Origin: Aliiroseovarius sp. M344
GTDB taxonomy: Bacteria > Pseudomonadota > Alphaproteobacteria > Rhodobacterales > Rhodobacteraceae
Direction: 5' to 3'
Assembly (NCBI RefSeq): GCF_025140835.1
Contig: NZ_CP081153.1
Span: 620,001-684,000 of the forward strand
DNA: 64,000 nucleotides
The stretch's first letter is position 1. Each line of letters starts with the position of its first letter. Of the stretch, positions 37,385 to 45,272 are shown piece by piece. The notes under the pieces were generated by a model. The model made no database searches. It had not been told where the DNA came from and worked only from the letters and a program-made list of their open reading frames with translations. A program made the position numbers and the translations under genes.

Positions 37385-37690
37385 CTATTTTTTTGATTCA
37401 GAAGAGAGAAACGTAGTTTCTCGATTAATCGTGGCTTTTGAACCTGAGTGATGCTCTGCAATTGTTACTAGCAGTGCCCAAATCGGGTCGAACTCTGGGT
37501 GGCCTTCGAGCTTTTGGCGAACGACCGTTTCCAAGTCACCCATTGTGATCATGGTTTGAGCTTCGTCATCACTCACCTGAATGCCGAATGCGTCCTCAAT
37601 GGCGATGAGAATTTCGACTTCGTCCAGATCGCCGTACAGGTCGAGAGAGTTTAGAGCTTTTTGTCGTCTGCTGCGAAAAAATCCAAGCAT
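37385..37690 (-). CDS. Acyl-carrier-protein-like protein lacking the phosphopantetheine Ser (101 aa)
   Basis: Residues 20-57 (GDLDEVEILIAIEDAFGI, then SDDEA and TMGDLETVV) follow the ACP pattern from the cofactor-attachment site through helices II-IV. The attachment Ser of the usual DSL is replaced by Asp21 (G-D-L-D), so it cannot be a normal phosphopantetheine carrier. Residues 70-94 (IWALLVTIAEHHSG, then INRETTF) resemble the segment that is N-terminal in ordinary ACPs, giving a permuted order. Four sampled 60-base lines run 35, 50, 52 and 48% G+C, lower than the surroundings. It is convergent to dnaE and upstream of slyX on the genome but downstream in transcription. Function unknown. Confidence 0.7.
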   Translation of the reverse strand: MLGFFRSRRQKALNSLDLYGDLDEVEILIAIEDAFGIQVSDDEAQTMITMGDLETVVRQKLEGHPEFDPIWALLVTIAEHHSGSKATINRETTFLSSESKK

Positions 37691-37705
37691 ATGTGGAGCT
37701 TGCCT

Positions 37706-37915
37706 TCAATAATGCGGTGGCCGCTCATCGCCGATGACAACACCACCTGAATTCGCCATCTCGCGTTCAGCCTCGCGTTCCATCAGCATTTTCACGCGAT
37801 GGGTCATTCTGGACAGTTCGGCGTCCTGACGCGTGACGACATCGTTCAGTTCCTCGACCTGACGGGTCAGGTGGGCGACGGTTTCTTCAAGCTGGGTCAG
37901 GCGATCATCTGTCAT
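37706..37915 (-). CDS. slyX: SlyX family protein (69 aa)
   Basis: This is a short cytosolic protein made mostly of one coiled coil (LTQLEETVAHLTRQVEELNDVV, then RQDAELSRM) with the family C-terminal RPPHY. Length matches SlyX (about 70 aa). The molecular function of SlyX is not established. It is 15 bases upstream of the ACP-like gene on the same strand and could be co-transcribed with it. Confidence 0.88.
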   Translation of the reverse strand: MTDDRLTQLEETVAHLTRQVEELNDVVTRQDAELSRMTHRVKMLMEREAEREMANSGGVVIGDERPPHY

Positions 37916-38058
37916 GGCCGCGTGATAACGCGTCTTCCGGGCAAGACCCAGAGGTTTTTGCAGTGCGTGCCAATTCGTGAAGAAAAGCAGGCTTTCCTTG
38001 CCCCTGCTGCCCCCATCGGCTAGACCGCCCGCGATACTTATCTGAACCGGGACCAGAC

Positions 38059-39546
38059 ATGGCCAAGCAGAAGAAACAGCCCCGCCCCAAGGCGATTACG
38101 CCCAAGGGGTTTCGCGATTATTTCGGCGCAGAGGTGGACGAGCGTAAGCTGATGCTCGACCAGATTGCGGCTGTGTATCATCGCTATGGCTTTGATGCGC
38201 TGGAAAGCTCGGCGGTGGAGACAGTCGAAGCGCTGGGCAAGTTCCTGCCCGATGTCGACCGGCCCAACGAGGGTGTCTTTGCGTGGCAAGAGTATGACGA
38301 GAAGGACAATGGCGATTGGATGGCCTTGCGCTATGACCTGACGGCGCCGTTGGCACGCGTCTATGCGCAGCACAGAAATGATCTGCCGTCGCCTTATCGT
38401 CGGTATGCAATGGGACCGGTTTGGCGCAATGAAAAGCCGGGGCCGGGGCGTTTTCGTCAGTTTTATCAATGCGATGCTGATACCGTTGGCACGGCGAGCA
38501 TGGCGGCGGATGCCGAGATTTGTGCGTTGCTGGCCGACACGCTGGAAACCGTTGGTATCCCGCGCGGTGACTATGTTGTACGGGTGAATAACCGCAAAGT
38601 TTTGAATGGCGTGCTCGAGGTTATGGGCGTGGACGAAGGTCCGACACGCGACGCGGTCCTGCGCACCATCGACAAGTTTGACAAGGTTGGCGAAGCCGGC
38701 GTGCGCGAGCTTTTGGGCAAAGGTCGTCTGGATGCTTCGGGGGCGTATATCGACGGGGTTGGGTTGACCGATGCGCAAGCGGAACCGGTTCTGGCTTTCC
38801 TGACATCGAAAGGGGCCACTGCCGATCAGACATTGGCGAACCTTCGCAATGCCGTGGGCCAAAGTGTTATTGGCACCGAAGGCGTTTCCGAGTTGGAGGA
38901 AATTGCAACTCTGCTCGCCGCACAAGGATATGGCCCCGACCGGATCGAGATCGACCCCTCGGTCGTGCGCGGCCTTGGATATTATACCGGACCTGTGTTT
39001 GAAGCCGAACTGACCTTTGAAATCCTCGACGAAAAAGGTCGTCCGCGCCAGTTTGGGTCTGTCGCCGGGGGCGGGCGCTATGATGATCTGGTCAAGCGGT
39101 TTACCGGGCAAGCGGTCCCTGCGACTGGCGTGTCGATTGGCGTGGACCGATTGTTGGCCGCGTTGCGGGCCAAGGGACGCATGGGGGGCAAGGCTATTGG
39201 TCCGGTCGTTGTGACGGTGATGGATAAGGCGCGTCTTGCCGATTATCAGGCGATGGTGGCCGAACTGCGCAATGCCGGTATTCGCGCGGAAGTGTATCTT
39301 GGTAACCCAAAGAATTTCGGCAACCAGTTGAAATATGCGGACAAGCGGGCGTCCCCTGTGGCGGTGATTGCAGGCTCTGACGAGTTCGAAGCCGGCAAAG
39401 TGCAAATTAAGGACTTGGTGCTGGGGGCAAAAATCGCCGAAAGCGCCACGCTTGAAGAATGGAAAGAACGGCCCAGCCAGTTTGAATGCGACCGCGCCGA
39501 TCTGGTCGTCAAAGTACGTGAGATCATTGAGGCATCCAATGACTGA
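38059..39546 (+). CDS. hisS: Histidyl-tRNA synthetase HisS (495 aa)
   Basis: This class II synthetase charges tRNA-His. Motif 2 ([21 protein letters not shown]) and the His-specific [12 protein letters not shown] and GGGRYDDLV are present, with a C-terminal anticodon-binding domain from about residue 385. It is longer than the typical ~420-430-aa enzyme, as seen in alphaproteobacterial forms. The stop overlaps the hisZ start by eight bases. Confidence 0.95.
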   Translation: MAKQKKQPRPKAITPKGFRDYFGAEVDERKLMLDQIAAVYHRYGFDALESSAVETVEALGKFLPDVDRPNEGVFAWQEYDEKDNGDWMALRYDLTAPLARVYAQHRNDLPSPYRRYAMGPVWRNEKPGPGRFRQFYQCDADTVGTASMAADAEICALLADTLETVGIPRGDYVVRVNNRKVLNGVLEVMGVDEGPTRDAVLRTIDKFDKVGEAGVRELLGKGRLDASGAYIDGVGLTDAQAEPVLAFLTSKGATADQTLANLRNAVGQSVIGTEGVSELEEIATLLAAQGYGPDRIEIDPSVVRGLGYYTGPVFEAELTFEILDEKGRPRQFGSVAGGGRYDDLVKRFTGQAVPATGVSIGVDRLLAALRAKGRMGGKAIGPVVVTVMDKARLADYQAMVAELRNAGIRAEVYLGNPKNFGNQLKYADKRASPVAVIAGSDEFEAGKVQIKDLVLGAKIAESATLEEWKERPSQFECDRADLVVKVREIIEASND

Positions 39547-40642
39547 CAAGGCCAAAGTTCGCACTGAAGCCGCTCGGTTTCTGGAGTTCTTTGAGGGGCG
39601 CGGTGCCTGCGTCGTCGAAGCTGATATTCTGCAACCCGCCGAAACCCTTTTGGATCTGTATGGTGAAGACATACGCGCCCGCGCGTTCGTGACCCATGAT
39701 CCGGATATTGGCGAAGCGATGCTGCGTCCTGACTTCACTGTGCCGGTAGTCCAGATGCATATGGCTGGTGGGGCTGAACCTGCTCGCTATGCCTATATGG
39801 GCGAAGTGTTTCGCGCGCAGGAAGAAGTCACCCACAGGGCGTCAGAATATTTTCAGGTCGGGTACGAAGTGTTTGACCGAGCCGCGCCGATTGAAGCCGA
39901 CGCCGAAGTTTTCGCGTTGTTGAAAGAAGTGCTGGAGCCGTTGAACCTGCGGGCCGCCACTGGTGACATGGGTCTGTTGCTGGCCGCGGTGCGCGGATTG
40001 GGCACAACGGATCGGCGCAAGGCGGCATTGCTTCGCCACGTCTGGCGTCCACGGCGGTTTCGGGCGTTGATTGATCGGTTCGCCGGGCGCGCGCCAATGC
40101 CTGATGGGCGAGAGGCCCTGCTGGCTTTGCAGGACCCATTGGCGACTGACACGCCTCACATCGGCTTGCGATCACCAGCCGAGATCGCCGCGCGGGTCGA
40201 AGCGCTGCAATTGGACGCCGCAACCGCACCGATTTCCGAACAAGAGGTCGAGCTGCTGGATGATTTGCTTGGGCTGCGGGAAACCACGGAAAACGTGTTG
40301 GAGCATCTGCGCGATCTTGCTGTCGACATGCCTGCGATAGCCAATGCTGTAGATCGGCTGGAAGCCCGCGCCGACGCCTTGGCCAAGCGCGGTGTCGACG
40401 TGGCAACGCTGGATTTCGAAGGCAGCTATGGGCGCACGTCGATGGAGTACTACGACGGCTTCGTGTTCGGCTTCTACTCTGAAACCCGGCCAGACTTGCC
40501 GCCCGTCGCGACCGGCGGACGCTATGATGCGTTGACTCGTGTGCTGGGCAACCAGAACGGTGAAAAGCGTGACATTCCCGCTGTCGGTGGCGTGATCCGA
40601 CCCGAATTGACCTTGGAACTGACAGGCGAGGCGGAACAATGA
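39539..40642 (+). CDS. hisZ: ATP phosphoribosyltransferase regulatory subunit HisZ (367 aa)
   Basis: This HisRS-like paralogue allosterically controls the short form of HisG. The synthetase-like core is seen ([28 protein letters not shown]), but it lacks the full HisS motif 2 sequence and the anticodon-binding domain. I use ATG 39539, overlapping the end of hisS; longer frames run inside hisS. The stop overlaps hisG by four bases. The adjacency of HisS and its paralogue suggests local duplication or strict co-expression. Confidence 0.93.
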   Translation: MTDKAKVRTEAARFLEFFEGRGACVVEADILQPAETLLDLYGEDIRARAFVTHDPDIGEAMLRPDFTVPVVQMHMAGGAEPARYAYMGEVFRAQEEVTHRASEYFQVGYEVFDRAAPIEADAEVFALLKEVLEPLNLRAATGDMGLLLAAVRGLGTTDRRKAALLRHVWRPRRFRALIDRFAGRAPMPDGREALLALQDPLATDTPHIGLRSPAEIAARVEALQLDAATAPISEQEVELLDDLLGLRETTENVLEHLRDLAVDMPAIANAVDRLEARADALAKRGVDVATLDFEGSYGRTSMEYYDGFVFGFYSETRPDLPPVATGGRYDALTRVLGNQNGEKRDIPAVGGVIRPELTLELTGEAEQ

Positions 40643-41337
40643 CTTTGAAGCTGGGCGTGCCCTCCAAGGGGCGGCTGATGGAAAAGACGTTTGACTGGTT
40701 CGGAGCGTCTGGAATCGAATTGGCGCGTACCGGTTCAGACCGTGAATATGCTGCTGCCATAGACGGTATTGACGGCGTGGAGCTGGTGCTTTTGTCCGCC
40801 GGCGAGATCCCGCGTGAACTGGCCGCAGGGCGCATTCATTTGGGCGTTACAGGGTCTGATCTTGTTCGCGAGAAGCTGGGCGCGTGGGAAGAGAAAGTCC
40901 TGGAACTGGCCCCGATGGGGTTTGGGCATGCCGACCTGATCATCGCTGTGCCAAAATGCTGGGTAGATGTGAACACGCTGGATGATCTGGATGCGGTTGC
41001 CGCAGCTTTCCGCAAGCATCATGGGTTCCGACTTCGCATCGCGACAAAGTACCACCGACTGGTCCGTGATCACCTGCGCGACTACGGGGTGGCGGACTAT
41101 CAATTGGTGGACAGCCAGGGTGCGACAGAAGGGACCGTCAAGAACGAAACCGCCGAGGCCGTGGCGGACATCACCTCGACGGGCGAGACGTTGCGTGCCA
41201 ACCATCTGAAAATTCTGTCAGGCGGGCCGGTCCACAAAAGTCAGGCGACGTTGTTCAAGTCGCGCAAGGCGGATTGGTCTGACGCGGATCGCGCAACGCT
41301 AAGTTTGCTCTGCAAAAAACTGGGCATCCAGAACTGA
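40639..41337 (+). CDS. hisG: ATP phosphoribosyltransferase catalytic subunit HisG, short form (232 aa)
   Basis: This enzyme catalyses the first step of histidine synthesis, joining ATP and PRPP. GVPSKGRL at the N-terminus and the PRPP-loop region DSQGATEGTVKNETAEAVADI are visible. The C-terminal regulatory domain of long HisG is absent, consistent with dependence on HisZ encoded directly upstream with an ATGA overlap. The HisG-HisZ complex is expected to be a hetero-octamer. Confidence 0.96.
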   Translation: MTLKLGVPSKGRLMEKTFDWFGASGIELARTGSDREYAAAIDGIDGVELVLLSAGEIPRELAAGRIHLGVTGSDLVREKLGAWEEKVLELAPMGFGHADLIIAVPKCWVDVNTLDDLDAVAAAFRKHHGFRLRIATKYHRLVRDHLRDYGVADYQLVDSQGATEGTVKNETAEAVADITSTGETLRANHLKILSGGPVHKSQATLFKSRKADWSDADRATLSLLCKKLGIQN

Positions 41338-41349
41338 CAACGGTTGTGG

Positions 41350-41991
41350 TCACCGCGGCAAAGCATTCAACATCCAATTGCGTACCGGATCGAACACCTG
41401 CATTGCATCAGAGATTGCCGCACCCGCGTCTGGGCCGAAAGCCCGGTCCAGTGGCAATCCATCTTGCCAGATCGCAAGTCCTTTGCGCCGCAGTAAGTCC
41501 GCGTTGGGGTGGTCATCTTCGTAGGGGGCTGGCACGCGCTTCAACTCGGGCTCCGGCAAGCGCAAGCCAGTTTTACATGCGTTGTCAAGGACATCTGTCA
41601 GTTCGTTCCCAGCCGAACCGGCAACCGCGTCGCGCCACTGTGCCAGTTTTGATTTCTCAAAAACAAACACCCCGAAGCCGATGACAAGCCCGTCCGGGTG
41701 CAGTGCAAACATCCACGTTGCCGCGGTCATCGCGTCGGTGAACCCGATATGCACATGAGCGTTGTATGGCGTTTTGTCTTTCGAGAAGCGCAGATCCCGG
41801 TGGATGCGGAACACTTTGCTCGTAACCTTGGTGTCATAGCGCGCCGCCAACCGCGGCGCGAGGTCGTCACAGAACTGTGCGGCCGCGTCTTTTATATGCG
41901 TGACATAGTGCGCTTTGTTCGCCTCAAACCACTCTTTCGTGTTGTTGGCCTGTAGGCCCTGCAAATACGTGATGGTTTCCGTTGAAAACAT
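41350..41991 (-). CDS. DUF2461 family protein (213 aa)
   Basis: The sequence FRIHRDLRFSKDKTPYNAHVHIGF and the C-terminal RAPAPYEDDHP-like segment (here RVPAPYEDDHPN) are typical of the DUF2461/TIGR02453 family, a soluble protein of unknown function. The start is ATG 41991, directly behind a GGGAGG run; an extension to 42033 would cross the hairpin at 42015-42038. It lies behind the hemerythrin gene and converges on hisG. Confidence 0.85.
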   Translation of the reverse strand: MFSTETITYLQGLQANNTKEWFEANKAHYVTHIKDAAAQFCDDLAPRLAARYDTKVTSKVFRIHRDLRFSKDKTPYNAHVHIGFTDAMTAATWMFALHPDGLVIGFGVFVFEKSKLAQWRDAVAGSAGNELTDVLDNACKTGLRLPEPELKRVPAPYEDDHPNADLLRRKGLAIWQDGLPLDRAFGPDAGAAISDAMQVFDPVRNWMLNALPR

Positions 41992-42014
41992 CTCTCCCCC
42001 CCTCCCTTCGGTGT

Positions 42015-42038
42015 CGCCTGCGCCTTTCGGCACAGGCG
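42015..42038 (-). terminator. Stable GAAA-loop hairpin after the hemerythrin gene
   Basis: On the minus strand a 10-bp stem (CGCCTGTGCC / GGCGCAGGCG, one G-U pair) closes on a GAAA tetraloop, 7 bases after the hemerythrin stop and about 24 bases before the DUF2461 ATG. No U-tract follows, so it may be a partial terminator, an mRNA 3'-end stabiliser or a processing site. Confidence 0.5.
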
Positions 42039-42045
42039 GCTGTTC

Positions 42046-42612
42046 TTAGCCCCGCATCTTGTGATGCAACAGGATTGGCACAACCAGATCCTCTTCGTCA
42101 GTCAGATGTCGCGACAGAAACCCCTGAAGTACCGATGTCATATCCCGCACCGCATAAGCTTCTTCATAGGCTTGAGTTTCATCCAATTGCGTTAAAGTTA
42201 CCACCCGGTTGGCTTGTCGGGTGAAACGATCCAGCAAATCATCCAGCTCAATGTGGTCAGCTTCCAGCGTGTCCAGACCTTTGTCGAAACGCGTATCTGC
42301 GGATGACAGTTCCGGAAAGAAACTGCGATCCTCCCAGTGGTGATGGCCGTGAAGGTTTTGCACCAATAGGTTTCCGTATTGCGATAAGCGTCGGGCGTGG
42401 TCGTCGGGTGCAATCTGTTTATCCAGATACCCTTCGGCGTTCGCACGGACCAGCTCGGCCAGTTGACCGAACATAATATGTGCCCCCATCCAGTTCTGAA
42501 TGGACACTGCGAAATTCGGGTGGTCCGGCCACGCATCGCGTGGATAGTCCCGAAGCAGGAGGCGCATGTCCTCAGGCAAAGCCTCCTGTCTGATATTTGG
42601 TAGATGTGTCAT
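42046..42612 (-). CDS. Hemerythrin-like domain protein (188 aa)
   Basis: This is a four-helix-bundle protein with the HGHHHWEDRSFFPEL motif at about residues 88-102 and later ligand-like residues (EADHIELDD and RHLTDEEDLVVPILLHH), plus His45 in MGAHIMFG. The set suggests a non-heme di-iron site that could bind O2 or NO. The start is ATG 42612; there is no ribosome-binding site, and a possible promoter places the transcript start at or next to the ATG, so it may be leaderless. It lies downstream of the Fe-S protein gene on the same strand, suggesting a shared iron or nitrosative-stress role. Confidence 0.85.
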   Translation of the reverse strand: MTHLPNIRQEALPEDMRLLLRDYPRDAWPDHPNFAVSIQNWMGAHIMFGQLAELVRANAEGYLDKQIAPDDHARRLSQYGNLLVQNLHGHHHWEDRSFFPELSSADTRFDKGLDTLEADHIELDDLLDRFTRQANRVVTLTQLDETQAYEEAYAVRDMTSVLQGFLSRHLTDEEDLVVPILLHHKMRG

Positions 42613-42647
42613 GTCAGTACAGATAGCGTTATAACATAACACTTCAA
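42613..42647 (-). promoter_or_regulatory. Hemerythrin promoter with inverted repeat, possibly leaderless
   Basis: On the minus strand TTGAAG (ending at 42642) and TATCTG are separated by 16 bases, and the ATG follows the -10 after only 7 bases. The spacer holds an imperfect palindrome GTTAT-GTT-ATAAC (42628-42640), well placed for a repressor. The promoter is proposed from sequence only. Confidence 0.4.
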
Positions 42648-42692
42648 GGGGTGCCATATCTGGACCGCCCAAGACCAGAGCTGGCATGGACG

Positions 42693-43328
42693 TCAGGACG
42701 GCGCGTCTTTGAAGTCGATCCCTTTGTGGCTGCCGTCACAAAAAGGTTTGTTCTTGGACGCACCGCAGCGGCACATAAAAGCCTTGCCAACTGTGGCAAT
42801 CCGCTTGCCCGTGCCGGTGCAGATCTCGACGTTGCCGTCTATTTTTAATGGCCCATCTGCAACTCGGTCGACCCTGACTGCACCGCCCTGTCCGTCACCG
42901 TCGGGTGGCGTTTTCGGAGACGGTTCACCCGTTGTTGAGAATTCGGCCTCCACATGACTGTGATCGCAATATGGCTTGTTTTTCGATCGCCCGCACCGAC
43001 ACAAGGCCACGCGCGTCTGGGCATCACCGTCTTCGACGCACACGTCACCTGCCAGCACCAAAGGCCCGTTTTCCAAGATTGCGAGCCGGTTGATTCTCGG
43101 TGGGGCTTCTTCCGTGCCGTCGCCACGTCGAAAAGCCAACGCACCAGATGGACAGTTGCGCACCACCGCCATAACGTCCGCAGCTGTTGCTTTGTCGGGC
43201 TGAACCCATGGTCTGTTTGACGGGTCAAACACGTCGGGCAACTGCAGATAGCAGTTGCGTGAATGGATGCACCGGCCCAAGTCGAAAGTTACAGCAATAT
43301 CCTGACCAGAGTATTCTTTCCGTTTCAT
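42693..43328 (-). CDS. Fe-S protein: N-terminal monocluster domain plus two CDGSH domains (211 aa)
   Basis: The N-terminal part (about 1-70) has Cys20, Cys26 and Cys59 in a divergent 4Fe-4S mono-cluster arrangement (CIHSRNC, then NCPSGAL). Two CDGSH-type [2Fe-2S] sites follow: Cys110/Cys112/Cys121/His125 (CRCGRSKNKPYCDHSH) and Cys186/Cys188/Cys197/His201 (CRCGASKNKPFCDGSH). A Pro/Gly/Asp-rich linker (about 132-148) separates the repeats. The protein probably carries three clusters. It precedes the hemerythrin gene by 80 bases. The redox partner is unknown. Confidence 0.88.
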   Translation of the reverse strand: MKRKEYSGQDIAVTFDLGRCIHSRNCYLQLPDVFDPSNRPWVQPDKATAADVMAVVRNCPSGALAFRRGDGTEEAPPRINRLAILENGPLVLAGDVCVEDGDAQTRVALCRCGRSKNKPYCDHSHVEAEFSTTGEPSPKTPPDGDGQGGAVRVDRVADGPLKIDGNVEICTGTGKRIATVGKAFMCRCGASKNKPFCDGSHKGIDFKDAPS

Positions 43329-43398
43329 AGCGCGCTCCTAAATCCATTTCTCTCAAGACTAGTCGACAACATATTGAACACCAAATCACCAAAGAGCG

Positions 43399-43428
43399 AA
43401 AAGGGCGCAGGTTTCCCCACGCCCTTTT
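43399..43428 (-). terminator. Terminator after trpS
   Basis: A perfect 9-bp stem AAAAGGGCG (43399-43407) / CGCCCTTTT (43420-43428) has a 12-base loop. Because the stem ends in A/T runs it can terminate on either strand; it lies 27 bases downstream of trpS on the minus strand. Confidence 0.65.
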
Positions 43429-43454
43429 CAGATTCAAACGATTCCGGCGGGTTG

Positions 43455-44480
43455 TTATCGCGCCCGGGACCGCAAAAAGCCCATAATTTCGTAAGTTTGA
43501 TCAAGGATCGGCTGCGCAACTGCATCTGCCTTTTCAGCACCTGCGGCCAGCACGCGGTCAATTTCTGTCCGGTCATTCATCAAGCGCGCCATCTCGGTTG
43601 AGATCGGCCCGAGTTTTTCAACAGCCAAATCAGCCAAGGCAGGCTTGAACCGACCCCAGCCCGCGCCTGCATATTCGGCGATCACAGCCTCTGGCGTGGT
43701 TTCTGACAGGCCTGCATAGATATCAACAAGGTTGCGCGCCTCTGGTCGTCCCTTAAGACCGTCCAGCGTATCGGGCAGGGGCTCGGGATCGGTGCGCGCC
43801 TTTTTGAATTTCTTTGCTATCGTGTCTGCGTCATCGGTCATGTTGATCCGTTCCATGTCGCTGTCACCCGACTTGGACATTTTTTTCGAACCATCGCGCA
43901 GGTTCATAACCCGTGTTGCGGGACCCTCGATGATGGGTTCCGGAAGCGGGAAGAAATCTTCCGCGCCGAAATCGTGGTTGAACTTGGCTGCAATGTCGCG
44001 CGTCAGTTCAACATGTTGCTTCTGGTCCTCGCCGACGGGCACATGGGTTGCGTGATACAGCAGGATGTCAGCGGCCATCAGCGCCGGATAAGCATAGAGC
44101 CCAAGCGATACTTTCTCAGCGTTCTTGCCTGCTTTGTCCTTGAACTGAGTCATGCGGTTCATCCAGCCAACCCGGGCAACACAGTTGAAAAGCCATGCAA
44201 GCTCTGCGTGCGCAGAGACCTGACTCTGGTTAAACAAGATTGATTTTTCTGGGTCGATACCGGCGGCCAAATATCCAGCCGTCACTTCGCGCGTGGCGTC
44301 TTGTAACTCTTTTGGGTCTTGCCAGACGGTGATCGCATGCAGGTCCACGACGCAATAGATTGCCTCGAAGTCCTGCCCTTGCATGTCCACAAATCGCTTG
44401 ATGGCACCAAGGTAGTTGCCCAATTGCAGCCCACCCGAAGGCTTGACGCCCGAAAAGACGCGCGGCGTGTGATTGGTCAT
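43455..44480 (-). CDS. trpS: Tryptophanyl-tRNA synthetase TrpS (341 aa)
   Basis: This class I synthetase has the HIGH-equivalent region [16 protein letters not shown] at the N-terminus and the KMSKS loop ([10 protein letters not shown]) at about residue 200. Length is usual for bacterial TrpS. It diverges from the rhomboid-like gene; in roseobacters it commonly neighbours murJ and glnD. Confidence 0.97.
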   Translation of the reverse strand: MTNHTPRVFSGVKPSGGLQLGNYLGAIKRFVDMQGQDFEAIYCVVDLHAITVWQDPKELQDATREVTAGYLAAGIDPEKSILFNQSQVSAHAELAWLFNCVARVGWMNRMTQFKDKAGKNAEKVSLGLYAYPALMAADILLYHATHVPVGEDQKQHVELTRDIAAKFNHDFGAEDFFPLPEPIIEGPATRVMNLRDGSKKMSKSGDSDMERINMTDDADTIAKKFKKARTDPEPLPDTLDGLKGRPEARNLVDIYAGLSETTPEAVIAEYAGAGWGRFKPALADLAVEKLGPISTEMARLMNDRTEIDRVLAAGAEKADAVAQPILDQTYEIMGFLRSRAR

Positions 44481-44579
44481 GTTTTCACTCCGTCTGGATT
44501 TCTGATCCTTCGTCGCTTACCCATGTGGACAATGGCCGTCAAGAAAGGCCCGCACAGAAGAGGCCAAGGAGAGCCCGAA

Positions 44580-45266
44580 ATGAGCAGTTATCGTGAAGAA
44601 ACCCCCGTGAACCCGCTGCCGCCCGTCGTGATCGCGCTGGCGGTCTTCTTGGTGGGCATCGAAATCGTGTTTGCAGCAGGCAGTGCTGGACTGGTTGGCG
44701 GACCGCAAGCTGCGGGTTGGCGGATTTCGATGATCGAAGAGTGGGGCTTCCGCGAACCGCTTTTCGCATGGATGGTCGAGAATTGGCGCTTTCCGCTACC
44801 GGATCTGGCACGTTTCGTGACCTATCCGTTTTTGCACCTGAGTTTTACCCATCTGCTGTTTGTGCTCGTTTTCTTGCTGGCCCTTGGCAAAATGGTGGGC
44901 GAAGTGTTCTCACCATTCGCATTCTTGGTGGTGTTCTTTGGGGCGTCAATCGCCGGGGCGCTGGCCTATTGGGTGGTTTGGGACACGCCGGTGGTGCTGT
45001 TTGGCGGCTATCCTTCAGTTTACGGTCTGATAGGTGCCTACACGTTTCTCATGTGGACCAACCTTGCGGCGACAGGCGGGAACCAACTTTCTGCTTTTCG
45101 TATCATCGCGTTTCTGATGGGGCTTCAGCTGATTTTTGGCTTGCTGTTCGGTGCCGGGCTAACATGGGTGTCCGAGATTGCGGGCTTTGTCGCTGGTTTC
45201 GGGCTGTCATTCCTTGTCAGTCCAGGAGGCTGGTCGCGGGTTCTGACACGCTTGCGCAAACGATAA
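44580..45266 (+). CDS. Rhomboid-like membrane protein, probably inactive protease (228 aa)
   Basis: Six helices are predicted. The rhomboid landmarks are present: the loop WRFPLPDLARFVTYPFLH, a TM2 His91 (FTHLLFVLVF) and the TM4 segment GGYPSVYGLIGAY with Ser146 in the nucleophile position. The TM6 motif, normally with catalytic His before Gly-Gly-Phe, reads WVSEIAGFVAG, with Glu199 where His is expected. Without that His the Ser-His dyad is broken, so this may be a pseudo-rhomboid acting as a membrane chaperone. I start it at ATG 44580 with AAGGAG upstream; a longer frame overlaps trpS. Confidence 0.8.
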   Translation: MSSYREETPVNPLPPVVIALAVFLVGIEIVFAAGSAGLVGGPQAAGWRISMIEEWGFREPLFAWMVENWRFPLPDLARFVTYPFLHLSFTHLLFVLVFLLALGKMVGEVFSPFAFLVVFFGASIAGALAYWVVWDTPVVLFGGYPSVYGLIGAYTFLMWTNLAATGGNQLSAFRIIAFLMGLQLIFGLLFGAGLTWVSEIAGFVAGFGLSFLVSPGGWSRVLTRLRKR

Positions 45267-45272
45267 GCAGGC

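Noticed and set aside
38038..39738. 566-codon frame on the minus strand opposite hisS
   Set aside because: It is fully covered by hisS, a certain gene; composition of the translated product is His- and Arg-rich, typical of antisense frames in G+C-rich DNA.
39828..40835. 335-codon frame opposite hisZ and hisG
   Set aside because: It is antisense to two overlapping, motif-bearing genes; low-complexity Arg/Ser-rich translation.
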